From Streptomyces morookaense (GTDB lineage Bacteria > Actinomycetota > Actinomycetes > Streptomycetales > Streptomycetaceae), in contig NZ_JABBXF010000004.1 in the NCBI RefSeq assembly GCF_013030945.1, positions 248,001 to 312,000 on the forward strand: DNA of 64,000 nt. The letters run 5' to 3'. A model generated the notes under the pieces. That model was not told the origin of the DNA and did no database searches. It saw nothing but the letters and a program-made list of their open reading frames with translations. This document shows, piece after piece, positions 48,897-57,811 of this stretch (position 1 is the stretch's first letter; each line of letters starts with the position of its first letter). The position numbers were made by a program, and so were the translations under genes.

Positions 48897-49529
48897 TCAG
48901 CCCTCGGAGGCGGCCGCCTCCTCCTCGGCGGGCGCCGCGGCCGGTGCCGCTTCCACGCCCTCCTCGGCCTCCTCCTCCGGCGGCGCCTCGACCTGGGCGA
49001 GGACGACCTGCAGGACCGCCGCGTCCTCCTCCACCGCCAGCGACACCCCGCGCGGCAGCTCGATGTCCCCGGCACGCACCGTGTGGCCGGCCTCCAGGCC
49101 CTCGATGGAGACGGTGAAGCCCTCGGGGATGTGTGTGGCCTCCGCCTCCACGGGAAGGGCGTTGAGGATGTGCTCCAGGACATTGCCGCCGGGCGCCAGA
49201 TCGCCCTCGGTGTGGATCGGGACCTCGACGGCGACCTTCTCGCCCTTCTTCACCGCGAGCAGGTCGACGTGGATGAGGAATCCCTTCAGCGGGTCGCGCT
49301 GCACTTCCTTCGGAATGACCAGTTCCTTCTTTCCCTCGATGTCGAGGTTGATGAGGACGTTCGGCGTCTTGAGGGCCATCCACAGCGCATGGCCGTCCAG
49401 CGAAACGTGCTTCGGGTCGGCGCCGTGACCGTAGATGACGGCGGGAACCCTGTTGTCGCGGCGGATGCGCCGGGACGCACCCTTTCCGAAATCGGTGCGC
49501 ACGGTGGCGGGCAGCTTTACCTCGGCCAT
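48897..49529 (-). CDS. rplY: 50S ribosomal protein L25/general stress protein Ctc
   Basis: Long (Ctc-type) L25 of 210 residues that binds 5S rRNA. The N-terminal domain MAEVKLPATVRTDFGKGASRRIRRDNRVPAVIYGHG is typical. The C-terminal beta domain (VEVPIHTEGDLAPGGNVLEH; SLAVEEDAAVLQVVLAQVE) is present, and the chain ends in an Ala/Glu-rich acidic tail. Streptomyces usually keeps this gene beside pth; that neighbour is absent here, so it may be a second copy or a moved locus. Confidence 0.93.
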   Translation of the reverse strand: MAEVKLPATVRTDFGKGASRRIRRDNRVPAVIYGHGADPKHVSLDGHALWMALKTPNVLINLDIEGKKELVIPKEVQRDPLKGFLIHVDLLAVKKGEKVAVEVPIHTEGDLAPGGNVLEHILNALPVEAEATHIPEGFTVSIEGLEAGHTVRAGDIELPRGVSLAVEEDAAVLQVVLAQVEAPPEEEAEEGVEAAPAAAPAEEEAAASEG

Positions 49530-49653
49530 GACGGCACTCCTCGTCAGTCAGAATGTCAGTGGCCGTTGTCCGGGCCGCCGCGAGTGTATCCACGGCGAGG
49601 AGGCCGGACGGCGCGGCTTTACTCCGTTCGGCCGAAGGGAATTGACGGGAAAT

Positions 49654-50832
49654 TCAGACGGCCGCCGCCATCCTCCGCACCGCCTCCGTGAGGATGTCCG
49701 GCGACGTCGCCAGCGTGAGGCGGGCGTGCCCGGCACCGCCGGTCCCGAAGGGCGCGCCGCCCGCCAGCGCCACGCGTCCCCGCTCCAGGAAGACCGCGGC
49801 CGGGTCGTCGCCGTCCAGACCGAGGCCCCGGCAGTCCAGCCACGCCAGATAGGTGCCCTCCGGCTGCCGGTACTCCACCCCGGGCAGGTGCTCGGCCAGC
49901 AGGGCGGCGAGCAGCTTCCGGTTGGCGTCCAGGCCGTCCAGGACGCCGTCGAGCCATGCGCCCCCGTGCCGCAGGGCGGCGCTGTGCGCGATGACGCCCC
50001 AGTGGCTCGGCCCGTGGCTCACCACCAGCGGCATCCGGGCCAGTTCCGCGGCCGCGTCCCGACCGGCCACGGCGAGCGCGCACTTGAGCCCGGCCAGGTT
50101 CCACGCCTTGGAGGCCGACAGCAGCGCGAACGCGCCCTCCGCCCCGGGGACCGACAGGAACGGCACGTGCTCCGCGCCCGGCAGTACGACCGGCGCGTGG
50201 ATCTCGTCGGCGACGACCCGCACGCCGTACGCGTCCGCCAGCCCGGCCACCGCCGCCAGTTCGTCGCGGGTGTGCACGGTGCCCGTCGGGTTGTGCGGGC
50301 TGCACAGCAGGAAGGCCGCGCGGCGCCCGCCCGCCGTGGCCTCCCGGAAGGCGGCCTCCAGCGCATCCATGTCGATGCGGTGCCCGGCGCCCAGCGGGGC
50401 CTCGACGACGCGGCGGTCCATGTGCCCGATGAAGCCGTAGAACGGCGGATACACGGGGGAGTTCACCACCACTGCGTCCCCCGGCCCGGTGACCAGCCGC
50501 AGCACTTCGACGGCGCCCGTCATCACGTCGGCCACGAGCGCGGTGCGGTCCACCACCACCCCGTCCCAGCCCCAGCGCTCCCGCGCGAAGCCGTCGAACG
50601 CCTCCGCGTAGGCCGGGCCGGCCGCGTACCCGGTGTCGCCGCGGGCGAGCGCTTCGCCGAGGGCCTGCGCTATGGGTTCGGCGAGGGGGACGTCCATCTC
50701 CGCTATCCACAGCGGCAGGACGTCCGGGTCGTGCACGCGCCACTTGGCGCTGGTGCGTCGGCGCAGATCGGTGAGGGAGAGCCGCTGCAGCGGTCCGGTC
50801 GTGTCGTTCGTGTCGTTCGGCAGTGAGGACAT
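49654..50832 (-). CDS. PLP-dependent aminotransferase/C-S lyase (MalY/PatB family)
   Basis: Fold type I PLP enzyme of 392 residues. The PLP lysine is in [14 protein letters not shown], and other landmarks are [11 protein letters not shown] near the N-terminus, [23 protein letters not shown] and VVADEIHAP. These features point to the MalY/PatB branch, which cleaves C-S bonds of cystathionine or cysteine conjugates. The start is uncertain: an ATG at 50841 is also possible, and neither has a clear ribosome-binding site. It lies 15-25 bases after the acyltransferase-like gene and is probably in the same operon. Confidence 0.85.
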   Translation of the reverse strand: MSSLPNDTNDTTGPLQRLSLTDLRRRTSAKWRVHDPDVLPLWIAEMDVPLAEPIAQALGEALARGDTGYAAGPAYAEAFDGFARERWGWDGVVVDRTALVADVMTGAVEVLRLVTGPGDAVVVNSPVYPPFYGFIGHMDRRVVEAPLGAGHRIDMDALEAAFREATAGGRRAAFLLCSPHNPTGTVHTRDELAAVAGLADAYGVRVVADEIHAPVVLPGAEHVPFLSVPGAEGAFALLSASKAWNLAGLKCALAVAGRDAAAELARMPLVVSHGPSHWGVIAHSAALRHGGAWLDGVLDGLDANRKLLAALLAEHLPGVEYRQPEGTYLAWLDCRGLGLDGDDPAAVFLERGRVALAGGAPFGTGGAGHARLTLATSPDILTEAVRRMAAAV

Positions 50833-50856
50833 GCAGAGCATTGTGCTGCCCGTGCC

Positions 50857-52074
50857 TCACCGTGTGACCGCGTCCTTCAAGTGCGCCATCGCGCGCTCGC
50901 ACAGCTTCGCCGAACCGTCCGGGTCGGTCGAGGTGACGCTCAGGAAGAGCCGGCCGCCCACACCGGCGGCCAGCACGATCGGTGCACCCGACAGGCTCGT
51001 GTGCGCGGCCCCGTACAGCGCCGACAGGCGCAGCGGGCCGTAGTCGAGCGGGATCGGCACCCGGGCGCTGCCGAGGAACACGTCGAAACGGGCGCCCTGG
51101 GCCTCGCTGCGGCGCAGGACGGACCCGATGACCCGGCGGGGGAGCGGGGCCAGGAGACCGAACGTGCGGACGAGCGAGGCGAGTTCGTCGGCGTGCGCCC
51201 GGTGCCGGACCGCGGCGCGGATGTCCCGGGCCAGCGACCAGAAGTCGCGGTGCGTCGTACCGTCCACCGCCAGCAGGAAGTTCGCCGCGTACAGGCCCAC
51301 GGCCTCGCCGGGCGAAGGCGTCAGGATGCGGCGCAGGTCCGCACCCACGGCGATGCGGGCGGGATGCGGCAGGGCGCGGGCGAACGCCAGGCAGAGGGCG
51401 GACTGCAGCGTGGCCCGTTCGGCGCGGCAGCGGGACCGCAGGGCGGAGACCTCGGACGCACACAGCGTCCACGCCGCGCACGAGAGCGGGCCGGGCGGCT
51501 GCACGGGCCGCGTGCCGTCGCCGCCGAGCGTGCGGGCGAACGGCACCAGGTCGGCCGGCCGGGCGCGGCCGCCGGGCAGGAGCCCGTCGGCGGGCGGCGG
51601 GAGCGCCGCGGCGGGGGCGGGGTCGGGGGCGGGCCCGGCGAGCCGGCGCAGCACGTCGCGGACGACGACGCAGGCGGACAGGGCGTCGGCGACGAGCTGG
51701 TGGAAGACGCAGACGAGGTCGAAGGCGTCCCCGGCGTCGACGAGCACGAAGCGGGCGAGCGGCCCGGCGGCGGTGTCGAAGCGGTGCTGCAGCTCCTCCT
51801 CGACGACCCGGGCCCAGGCGTCCCGGCCACCGGCCCCGACCACCCGCAGCGGCGGACCCGGCACGCCGTCCGTGGTCAGCAGCGCGTGCCGGCGTCCGCG
51901 GGAGGCGATCCGGGCCCCGAGCAGCGGGTGCCGCAGCCGGGCGGCGGCGAGCGCGCCGGACAGCCGGTCCGGGACGGCGCGCCCGTAGACCCGGGCAACG
52001 GCGGCGACGTTGGCGGGCAGCACCTCGCCCGCGGCCCATATGACCCGTTCGTACGGGGAGAGACGTCGGCGCAT
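50857..52074 (-). CDS. Condensation-domain/PapA5-like acyltransferase with altered catalytic motif
   Basis: Protein of 405 residues in the CoA-dependent acyltransferase superfamily (condensation domains, PapA5, wax-ester synthases). The active-site motif HHxxxDG is H125-Q126-LVA-D130-A131, so the second, catalytic histidine is glutamine. The rest of the fold looks preserved: SPYERVIWAAGE at the N-terminus, RFDTAAGPLARFVLVD and LYAANFLLAVDG. The chain may be a non-catalytic relative, or use another base. It is followed by the PatB-like gene. The ATG at 52074 has no obvious ribosome-binding site, and a slightly upstream start is possible. Confidence 0.7.
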   Translation of the reverse strand: MRRRLSPYERVIWAAGEVLPANVAAVARVYGRAVPDRLSGALAAARLRHPLLGARIASRGRRHALLTTDGVPGPPLRVVGAGGRDAWARVVEEELQHRFDTAAGPLARFVLVDAGDAFDLVCVFHQLVADALSACVVVRDVLRRLAGPAPDPAPAAALPPPADGLLPGGRARPADLVPFARTLGGDGTRPVQPPGPLSCAAWTLCASEVSALRSRCRAERATLQSALCLAFARALPHPARIAVGADLRRILTPSPGEAVGLYAANFLLAVDGTTHRDFWSLARDIRAAVRHRAHADELASLVRTFGLLAPLPRRVIGSVLRRSEAQGARFDVFLGSARVPIPLDYGPLRLSALYGAAHTSLSGAPIVLAAGVGGRLFLSVTSTDPDGSAKLCERAMAHLKDAVTR

Positions 52075-52254
52075 GGACGCAGACTGCCGTGCGGGCAGCG
52101 CCCCTGCCGCGGAGGCGGCACGGTTTTCACCCGCGCGGGGACGCCCCGTGCCGCACACGTACATCCCCGTACGTCCCCGCACAACCCCGGCCGCCCCGCG
52201 TGAATGGGCCGTTCCTCTCCCGCCCCTGTGCGGGAAGTCCCTAGGGTCGGGGCC

Positions 52255-53178
52255 ATGCAGACGATCACTTTGGGCGCGGTGGAGATCACCCGCGTCGTGG
52301 AATGGCACGCCCCGATGGGCCCCGCGGCCGCCGTGTTCCCCGGACTGACCCCCGACAAGTGGGAGGAGCACGCGGCGTGGCTGGTGCCGGACTTCTGGGA
52401 TCCGGAGCAGGACGCGTTCTCCGTCAACGTGCAGACGTGGGTGCTGCGCAGCGGCGGCATGACGGTCCTCGTCGACACGGGGGTCGGCAACGACAAGGAA
52501 CGGCCGCACATGCCCGCCTGGACGCACCTGAGAACCGGCTACCTGGACCGGCTCGCCGCCGCCGGGGTGCGGCCCGAGGATGTGGACGTCGTCGTGAACA
52601 CGCACCTGCACCCGGACCACGTCGGCTGGAACACCCGCCTGGTGGACGGTGAATGGGTCCCGACCTTCCCCAACGCCACATATCTGATCCCCCGTTCCGA
52701 CTTCGACCACTGGAACCCTGCCGAGGACCGTCCCCGGCGCGGCACGCTCGGCGACGTCACCGTGGAGCAGATCTGCGGGAGCATGTTCGAGGACAGCATC
52801 CTGCCCGTGCACCGGGCCGGGCACGCCGTGCTGTGGGAGGGCGAGCGCCGCCGCATCGACTCCGCGCTCACCCTGGAGGCGGCCCCCGGTCACACGCCCG
52901 GCTCGTGCGTCGTCCGGCTGGAGTCGGGCACGGACCGGGCGCTGTTCGCCGGCGACATGATGCACACGCCGCTGCAGTTCGCCGAGCCCGACTGCGACAC
53001 CTGCCTGAGCGAGGACCAGGCCGGGGCGGTGCGCACGCGGCGCCGGCTCCTGGAACAGGCCGCGGACACCGGCACGCTGGTCTTCCCCGGGCACTTCCCC
53101 GGGCACGGCGGCGCCGAAGTGCGGCGCGAGGGCTCGGCGTTCGCGATATCCCGCTGGGCGCCGTTCGACCGGACCTGA
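52255..53178 (+). CDS. MBL-fold metallo-hydrolase
   Basis: Metallo-beta-lactamase-fold hydrolase of 307 residues. Metal ligands are visible in NTHLHPDHVGWN (HxHxDH), then histidine in APGHTPGS, aspartate in FAGDMMHT and histidine in FPGHFPGH. The branch resembles quorum-quenching lactonase or glyoxalase II-like enzymes; substrate is unknown. ATG at 52255 follows GGGTCGGGGCC and starts the first strand. It is divergent from the acyltransferase gene. Confidence 0.88.
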   Translation: MQTITLGAVEITRVVEWHAPMGPAAAVFPGLTPDKWEEHAAWLVPDFWDPEQDAFSVNVQTWVLRSGGMTVLVDTGVGNDKERPHMPAWTHLRTGYLDRLAAAGVRPEDVDVVVNTHLHPDHVGWNTRLVDGEWVPTFPNATYLIPRSDFDHWNPAEDRPRRGTLGDVTVEQICGSMFEDSILPVHRAGHAVLWEGERRRIDSALTLEAAPGHTPGSCVVRLESGTDRALFAGDMMHTPLQFAEPDCDTCLSEDQAGAVRTRRRLLEQAADTGTLVFPGHFPGHGGAEVRREGSAFAISRWAPFDRT

Positions 53179-53271
53179 CGCGGCGCCGTGGTGGTGCGCG
53201 CCGGGGCGCGGCCGTCGTGTGCGCGCATCCGCCCGGCGGTCACCGCCGGTGACGGCCTCGCACCCGGCTGA

Positions 53272-53912
53272 AATCACCGGTGCTGCAAGGCTCTCGACGA
53301 GGAGCACCGGCGCCGGGAGAAAGGGCGTGCCGTACCACCGGAGATCCGTCTCGACCCACCCCCGCAGCGGCCCGGAGCCGAGGAGTTCCCCGCGGTCGTC
53401 GAGCCGCCCCTCACCGGCATACCGCCGGCCGCCCCGCCGCCGGGCCCGGCCGATCCGGTCGCCTGGGAGCCCGCCGGCCACCCGTCCGGTGCGGAGCTGC
53501 CGGCCCGGACGACGCCCGTGCTGATGGCGGACGGGCGCGTCCGGGCCGCGCTGGACGGCCGGCGGTACGTCGTCCTCGGGCCAGCGCGCTGAACGACGAC
53601 AAGGACCGGTCCGTGCCCGCGATCCTCGTCCTCGTCCACGACTACACGGGCCGCCGCACGCTGGAGATCACGCTGGCCGACGCGCAGCCCCCGGCCGACC
53701 TGTGGCTGCTGCGCCACCACGGCAGCGAGGACCGGCACGGGCGGCAGGGCAGCGCCGCCGCGGACGGGCTCGGTGCCTACCTGAACGGCGAGGACACCGA
53801 CGGGCAGAACCTGGTCGTCTGGTACTGCGGCCACCTCGTCCACCATGTCGACGACGCCGGCCGCGACCGGCACGCCGTCGGCCCCGGCCTCGTGCCGCTC
53901 GGGCCCTGGTGA
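53272..53912 (+). pseudogene. Broken gene: 5'-truncated, frame-shifted, possibly copper-amine-oxidase-like C-terminus
   Basis: Two open frames overlap at 53590. The first (to 53592) reads ALDEEHRRREKG...DGRRYVVLGPAR and has no start codon after the last upstream stop. The second (from about 53589 to 53912, -1 frame) reads DRSVPAILVLVHDYTG, then ADLWLLRHHGSEDR, NLVVWYCGHLVHHVDD and ends VGPGLVPLGPW. The VVWYxxxxxHH block followed by VGPxLxPxGxW recalls the C-terminus of copper amine oxidases (low certainty). An internal GTG at 53613 with AAGGA before it could still permit a 99-residue peptide. Loss of the 5' part and the frame break suggest a decaying gene. Confidence 0.5.
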
Positions 53913-54065
53913 CGGCGGCCCCGCCGGTTCGTTCCTTCGGCCGATGCGGCACCGGCCGGACGGAGGAGGCGGCGGGGCGCGGGGCGGTGGTTGGGTGGGC
54001 CGGTCGGATTGCGGACGACGGCGTGCCGCTTTCTCCTCCCCTGCACCACCGGAACGGAGACGGCG

Positions 54066-54683
54066 ATGCTGCACGTCCTCTACCTCGTCGGGATCGCGGC
54101 GTTCGCGGCCAGCGGTGTGCTGGCCGCGCACCGGGCGAGGCTGGACCCCTTCGGCGGCCTGGTCCTGGCCTTCGCCGCCTCGATCTCCGGCGGCACCCTG
54201 CGGGACCTGATCCTCGGCCGCCGGCCGCTGTACTGGACCCACGACTGGGTGCTGCTCGCGGTCATCACCGGTACGGCGCTGGCGACGATGCTCTTCCTGC
54301 GCCACCGGGACCTGCCGCACCGCTCGCTGATGACCGTGGACGCGGTGGGGCTGGCCGTCGTCACGGTGATCGGCGCGCGGGCGGCGATCGACGCCGGCGT
54401 CACCCCGTTCGCGGTGATCATCCTGGCCGTGCTGACCGGAGTGACGGGAGAAGTCGTCCGGGACGTGCTGTGCGGGGAGTTCCCGCCGTTGCTGCTGCGC
54501 GAGGAGGTGTACGCGACGGCGGCGCTGGCCGGCGCGGGCGCCTATCTGCTGCTGGACCGGGCCGGGGCGGGGGCCACGGCCGCGGCGGCGGTCTCGATGG
54601 GGCTCGTCTTCGTGGTGCGCATGGGGGCGCTCCACTTCGGCCTGCATCTGCCGAGACTGCCGGGCGCGCGGCGGAACGCGTGA
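54066..54683 (+). CDS. TRIC-family (UPF0126/YadS-like) cation channel
   Basis: Membrane protein of 205 residues built from two repeats of three helices plus a seventh helix. The repeat motifs ISGGTLRDLILG and TGEVVRDVLCG match the conserved GGxxRD of the prokaryotic TRIC/UPF0126 family. Members form trimeric monovalent-cation channels, and some are thought to carry small metabolites. ATG at 54066 begins directly at the first helix with GGAGACGGCG upstream. Confidence 0.88.
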   Translation: MLHVLYLVGIAAFAASGVLAAHRARLDPFGGLVLAFAASISGGTLRDLILGRRPLYWTHDWVLLAVITGTALATMLFLRHRDLPHRSLMTVDAVGLAVVTVIGARAAIDAGVTPFAVIILAVLTGVTGEVVRDVLCGEFPPLLLREEVYATAALAGAGAYLLLDRAGAGATAAAAVSMGLVFVVRMGALHFGLHLPRLPGARRNA

Positions 54684-55209
54684 CGAATGCCCAACCGGCT
54701 GAGAAGCGACCGGACTCCGGCGTACCGTGAAAGGCAGGGGCGGTCCGACGGCTGAGAGCGGGTCAGGCGTGAGACTTCGGGGGTGGCTGTGGCGTCGTTG
54801 TCGTTCCGGGGCGTGGGTGGCGGTGCTCGCGCCACCGCGCCGGGCCCGTAGGGCGAGCGGGCCGAAGGCGCCGAGATGCCGTCGCTGCTGGTGCACTTCG
54901 GCGCGTACGCGGTTCCCCGCGGGGTGAGCGGGCCGCAAGGGCGTACGGAGATCTCCTCCGCACCGGCGACGCCGTCTACATCTGCGGCCGTAAATCCGGC
55001 ACTTGGTGCCCGCGCCGGGCGTGTCCGCGGCGACGGCCGCTCGTTGCCCCGGGCATGGGGAGTGGTTGCAGGGGGTGCATGGTTCCGGACAGCTTGTGGC
55101 GGTGGGCGGGGCCCTCGTCGCCGCTGGTTCCCAAGTGCCCGCGAGGCCAGGGGGCTTGTTGCGATCGGCGTGAATTCGGCGCAACGCAACGGGCTTTGCG
55201 TGGCGGCTA
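54684..55209. other. Long intergenic stretch without a convincing gene
   Basis: Over 500 bases with no frame that has a good start, ribosome-binding site and recognisable domain. Short frames on both strands look like random open frames in GC-rich DNA. It may be a decayed gene or a large control region ahead of the isocitrate-lyase-superfamily gene. Confidence 0.4.
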
Positions 55210-55239
55210 TTGTTTCATTACCAAAGCTTTGACTAGCCT
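55210..55239 (+). promoter_or_regulatory. Promoter with a CAAAGCTTTG palindrome in the spacer
   Basis: A TTGTTT box at 55210-55215 and TAGCCT at 55234-55239 are 18 bases apart, fitting a primary-sigma-type promoter. The spacer contains the perfect 10-bp palindrome CAAAGCTTTG (55222-55231), well placed for a repressor. The leader to the gene at 55396 is about 150 bases. Confidence 0.5.
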
Positions 55240-55395
55240 CCGGGAACACACCCCAGCACCCCCGGGGTGCGCGCCCTCGCACGGCGGCACGCACCCCCGG
55301 GCTTCTCCAGTTCACCGACACCACCGCACCGGTCAACAGCTTGGCGGCGTAAACCGGCGCGACATGCCGGTGAACTCCAGTCTTCGGAGGGTACC

Positions 55396-56259
55396 GTGAA
55401 TCATCCCGCCCGACTACGTACCGCGATAGCCGCGGACGGCACGACTCCGCTCATCGGCGTCTTCGACATGCTCTCGGCCTCGGTGTCCGCCCAGCACTAC
55501 GACGGCATGTTCATCTCCGGCTTCGGCTTCGCCGCGTCCCACTACGGCCTGCCCGACATCGGCTTCATCGCCTGGCCCGACATCGTCGCCTTCGTCCAGC
55601 GGCTGCGGCTGGCCTTCCCCCGCCAGCACCTGCTCGTCGACATCGACGACGGCTACGTCGACCCCGAGACCGCCTGCCACACCGTGCAGCACCTGGAGGC
55701 CATCGGCGCCTCCGGGGTGATCCTGGAGGACCAGAAGCGCCCCCGCCGCTGCGGGCACGTGGACGGCAAGCAGATCCTGCCGCTGGAGGAGTACCTCGAG
55801 AAGCTCCACATGGTGCTCGACGCCCGCCGCGACCTCGTCGTCGTCGCCCGCACCGACGCCACGGAGGAGGCCGAGATCCTGCGCCGCGCCAAGGCGCTCG
55901 CGGCCACGGACGCCGACGTCGTCCTGGTCGACGGCGTCCGCAGCGTGGACTGGATCCGCAAGGTCCGCGACGTCATCGGCGACAAGCCGCTGCTGTTCAA
56001 CCAGATCGCGGGCGGCAAGTCGCCCCGGCTGTCGCTGTCCGAACTGACCGAACTCGGCGTGGACGTGGCCATCTACAGCACCCCGTGCCTGTTCGCCGCG
56101 CAGTCCGCGATGGACGCGGCGATGGTCCGGCTCAAGGAGGACGACGGCAGGCTCCCGGAGTTCACCTCATCCAGCATCGGCGTCGCCGAATGCCTGGGCC
56201 TGCTGGAGAAGAACATCAGCCGCAACCACGGCCGCGAGACCACGGGCGCCCTCGCCTGA
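55396..56259 (+). CDS. Isocitrate lyase/PEP mutase superfamily enzyme
   Basis: Barrel enzyme of 287 residues. VFDMLSASVSAQHYDGMFISGFG starts the domain; the metal-binding part is DIDDGYVDPE, and the active-site loop is ILEDQKRPRRCGHVDGK, where RRCGH corresponds to the KKCGH catalytic-cysteine loop of lyases. The cysteine argues for a carboxylate lyase (methylisocitrate-lyase-like) over a PEP mutase. GTG at 55396 has CGGAGGG upstream. It is monocistronic, with the palindromic promoter before it and a strong hairpin after it. Confidence 0.87.
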   Translation: MNHPARLRTAIAADGTTPLIGVFDMLSASVSAQHYDGMFISGFGFAASHYGLPDIGFIAWPDIVAFVQRLRLAFPRQHLLVDIDDGYVDPETACHTVQHLEAIGASGVILEDQKRPRRCGHVDGKQILPLEEYLEKLHMVLDARRDLVVVARTDATEEAEILRRAKALAATDADVVLVDGVRSVDWIRKVRDVIGDKPLLFNQIAGGKSPRLSLSELTELGVDVAIYSTPCLFAAQSAMDAAMVRLKEDDGRLPEFTSSSIGVAECLGLLEKNISRNHGRETTGALA

Positions 56260-56278
56260 TGCCCCCACCGGTACGCCG

Positions 56279-56309
56279 CCCTGCCGGGACGCCCCTCGTC
56301 CCGGCAGGG
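56279..56309 (+). terminator. 13-bp hairpin terminator after the lyase-family gene
   Basis: CCCTGCCGGGACG (56279-56291) pairs perfectly with CGTCCCGGCAGGG (56297-56309) around a 5-base loop, 20 bases after the stop codon. There is no T-run, as is common for Streptomyces terminators. It lies between converging genes and could serve both. Confidence 0.75.
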
Positions 56310-56344
56310 CCCGCCCGGCGGATCTTCGACCCATCGGACACGCC

Positions 56345-57574
56345 CTAGCCCCCGCCGCTGCTCTGCCAGCCGTAACGGCTGCTGCGCAGCCGGCGCCTGA
56401 TCCGGTTCATCACCGGGTGCCGGTCGTGCTGTTCGCGGGAGTGCCGGTCCAGCTCCTCCACCAGCCGCTCGGACCGCTTCTCCACATCCAGCTCGTCCAG
56501 GATCCGGTCGATCTCGGCCAGCAGCGCACCGTGCAGCTGCCACTGGCCCGGATGCTCCCGGACCCGGACCAGCAGCAGCTCGGCGGCCTGGTCGCGGCTG
56601 CTGCGCCCGGCGGCCAGCTCGCGGGCGAACCGCGCCTCGGCCTCCTCCGCGCTGCGCCGCACCTGGGTGGTGATCAGCACCGCGAAGCTCTCGACGGCCC
56701 GGGCGAGATGGCCGAACACCTCCTCCAGGGCCGTGGCCACGTCCGCCGGGAACAGCGGCTCGCCCCTGCGCTCCTTGGCGAGGTCGGTGAGCGTACGGGC
56801 CGACACCCGCAGCACCACGGCGGCGATCTCCAGGGCGTCCAGCCCCGTCCGCAGCACCACGCGGAACAACAGCCCCTCCTTGACCCGGGGGTTGAGCCGC
56901 AGACTGTCCTCGGCCTGCCGCAGCGAGGCATCCACCTGCACGATGTCGTGATCCAGCCGCCGGGCCGCGTGCAGCCGGGCCGCGGCCTCCTCGACGGGCA
57001 TGTGCCCGCTGATCTCCCGCCCGATGTCCAGCAGCAGGTCCCGCATGCGGCGCGCCAGCTCCTCGATGGCGTCGCCCGCCGGCTGCACCCACACCGGCGG
57101 CACGAACAGGAAGTCGAACATCAGGCCCACGACCGCACCGATCAGCGTCTCCAGGACCCGGTCCCACGCCGTCTGCGTCACCTGGGTGACACCCAGCACC
57201 AGCATCGCGCTGATGGCCACCTCGGGGACGAACTCCCCCACCCGGACGAACCGCCCGATGACCAGCGAAGCCAGGATGATGAGCCCGAGGCTCCACCAGG
57301 TCAGGCCCACCAGCACGCTGAAGCCGATGGCGATCAGGACGCCCGCCACCACCGAGTTGACCCGGCGGATGCTCGTCGTCAGCGTCGAATAGAGCGTCAC
57401 CTGCACGACGAGCAACGCCGTCAGCGGCGCGGTCAGCGGCAGCGGCTCCCGGCTCAGCTGCAGCGCCACCACGTACGAGATCACCGCGGCCAGCGTGGAG
57501 CGCACCGTCTGCACGACCGCGGGCTCCCGGCCGCGCCGCACCAGGGTCGTCAGGGGGTCGGGAAGCTCGCGCAC
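56345..57574 (-). CDS. FUSC/aromatic-acid-exporter-family membrane protein
   Basis: Protein of 409 residues. The first 170 residues hold about five to six membrane helices (ALLVVQVTLYSTLTTSIRRVNSVVAG; WWSLGLIILASLVIG) typical of FUSC/aromatic acid exporters. The remaining 240 residues are a soluble helical region (DALEIAAVVLRVSARTLTDL; DRILDELDVEKRSERL) probably forming a coiled coil. The substrate is unknown; relatives export aromatic acids and other organic anions. GTG at 57574 is the first start that keeps the whole membrane domain. Confidence 0.82.
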   Translation of the reverse strand: MRELPDPLTTLVRRGREPAVVQTVRSTLAAVISYVVALQLSREPLPLTAPLTALLVVQVTLYSTLTTSIRRVNSVVAGVLIAIGFSVLVGLTWWSLGLIILASLVIGRFVRVGEFVPEVAISAMLVLGVTQVTQTAWDRVLETLIGAVVGLMFDFLFVPPVWVQPAGDAIEELARRMRDLLLDIGREISGHMPVEEAAARLHAARRLDHDIVQVDASLRQAEDSLRLNPRVKEGLLFRVVLRTGLDALEIAAVVLRVSARTLTDLAKERRGEPLFPADVATALEEVFGHLARAVESFAVLITTQVRRSAEEAEARFARELAAGRSSRDQAAELLLVRVREHPGQWQLHGALLAEIDRILDELDVEKRSERLVEELDRHSREQHDRHPVMNRIRRRLRSSRYGWQSSGGG

Positions 57575-57653
57575 ACGGTGCCCTTTCCCGCTGCGCGGTG
57601 CACCGCAGTCGTCCCTCGCACCGTGCCACCCGGCTGGTGGTAGGGCTCGTGAT

Positions 57654-57760
57654 CGCGCCCCGAAGGGGCGCGGGGCTGTGTCGATATGCGGCTCCGCCGC
57701 GTGGGCGCGACCAGGGCGCCCCGTCAGGGGCGCGGGGAACTGCGCGACCAGCCCCCACCG
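57654..57760. repeat. Pair of GC-hairpin repeat elements between two minus-strand genes
   Basis: Element A begins CGCGCCCC-GAA-GGGGCGCG (57654-57672) and continues GGGCTGTGTCGATATGCGGC with a second GCGGC/GCCGC hairpin. Element B begins GCGCCCC-GTCA-GGGGCGC (57716-57733) and continues GGGGAACTGCGCGACCAGCC. Related hairpins occur at 11982 and 14912, so these are copies of a dispersed intergenic repeat family. They probably terminate transcription of the ABC permease gene. Confidence 0.65.
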
Positions 57761-57811
57761 GCCTGCAGCCGAAGCGCCACCCCCGGGGTCCGGGGCGCAG
57801 CCCGGGGGGCG

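Noticed and set aside
54542..55336. Minus-strand frame of 264 codons in the long gap before the lyase-family gene
   Set aside because: It runs antisense into the TRIC gene and the promoter, and the translation has low-complexity Arg/Pro/Ala composition.
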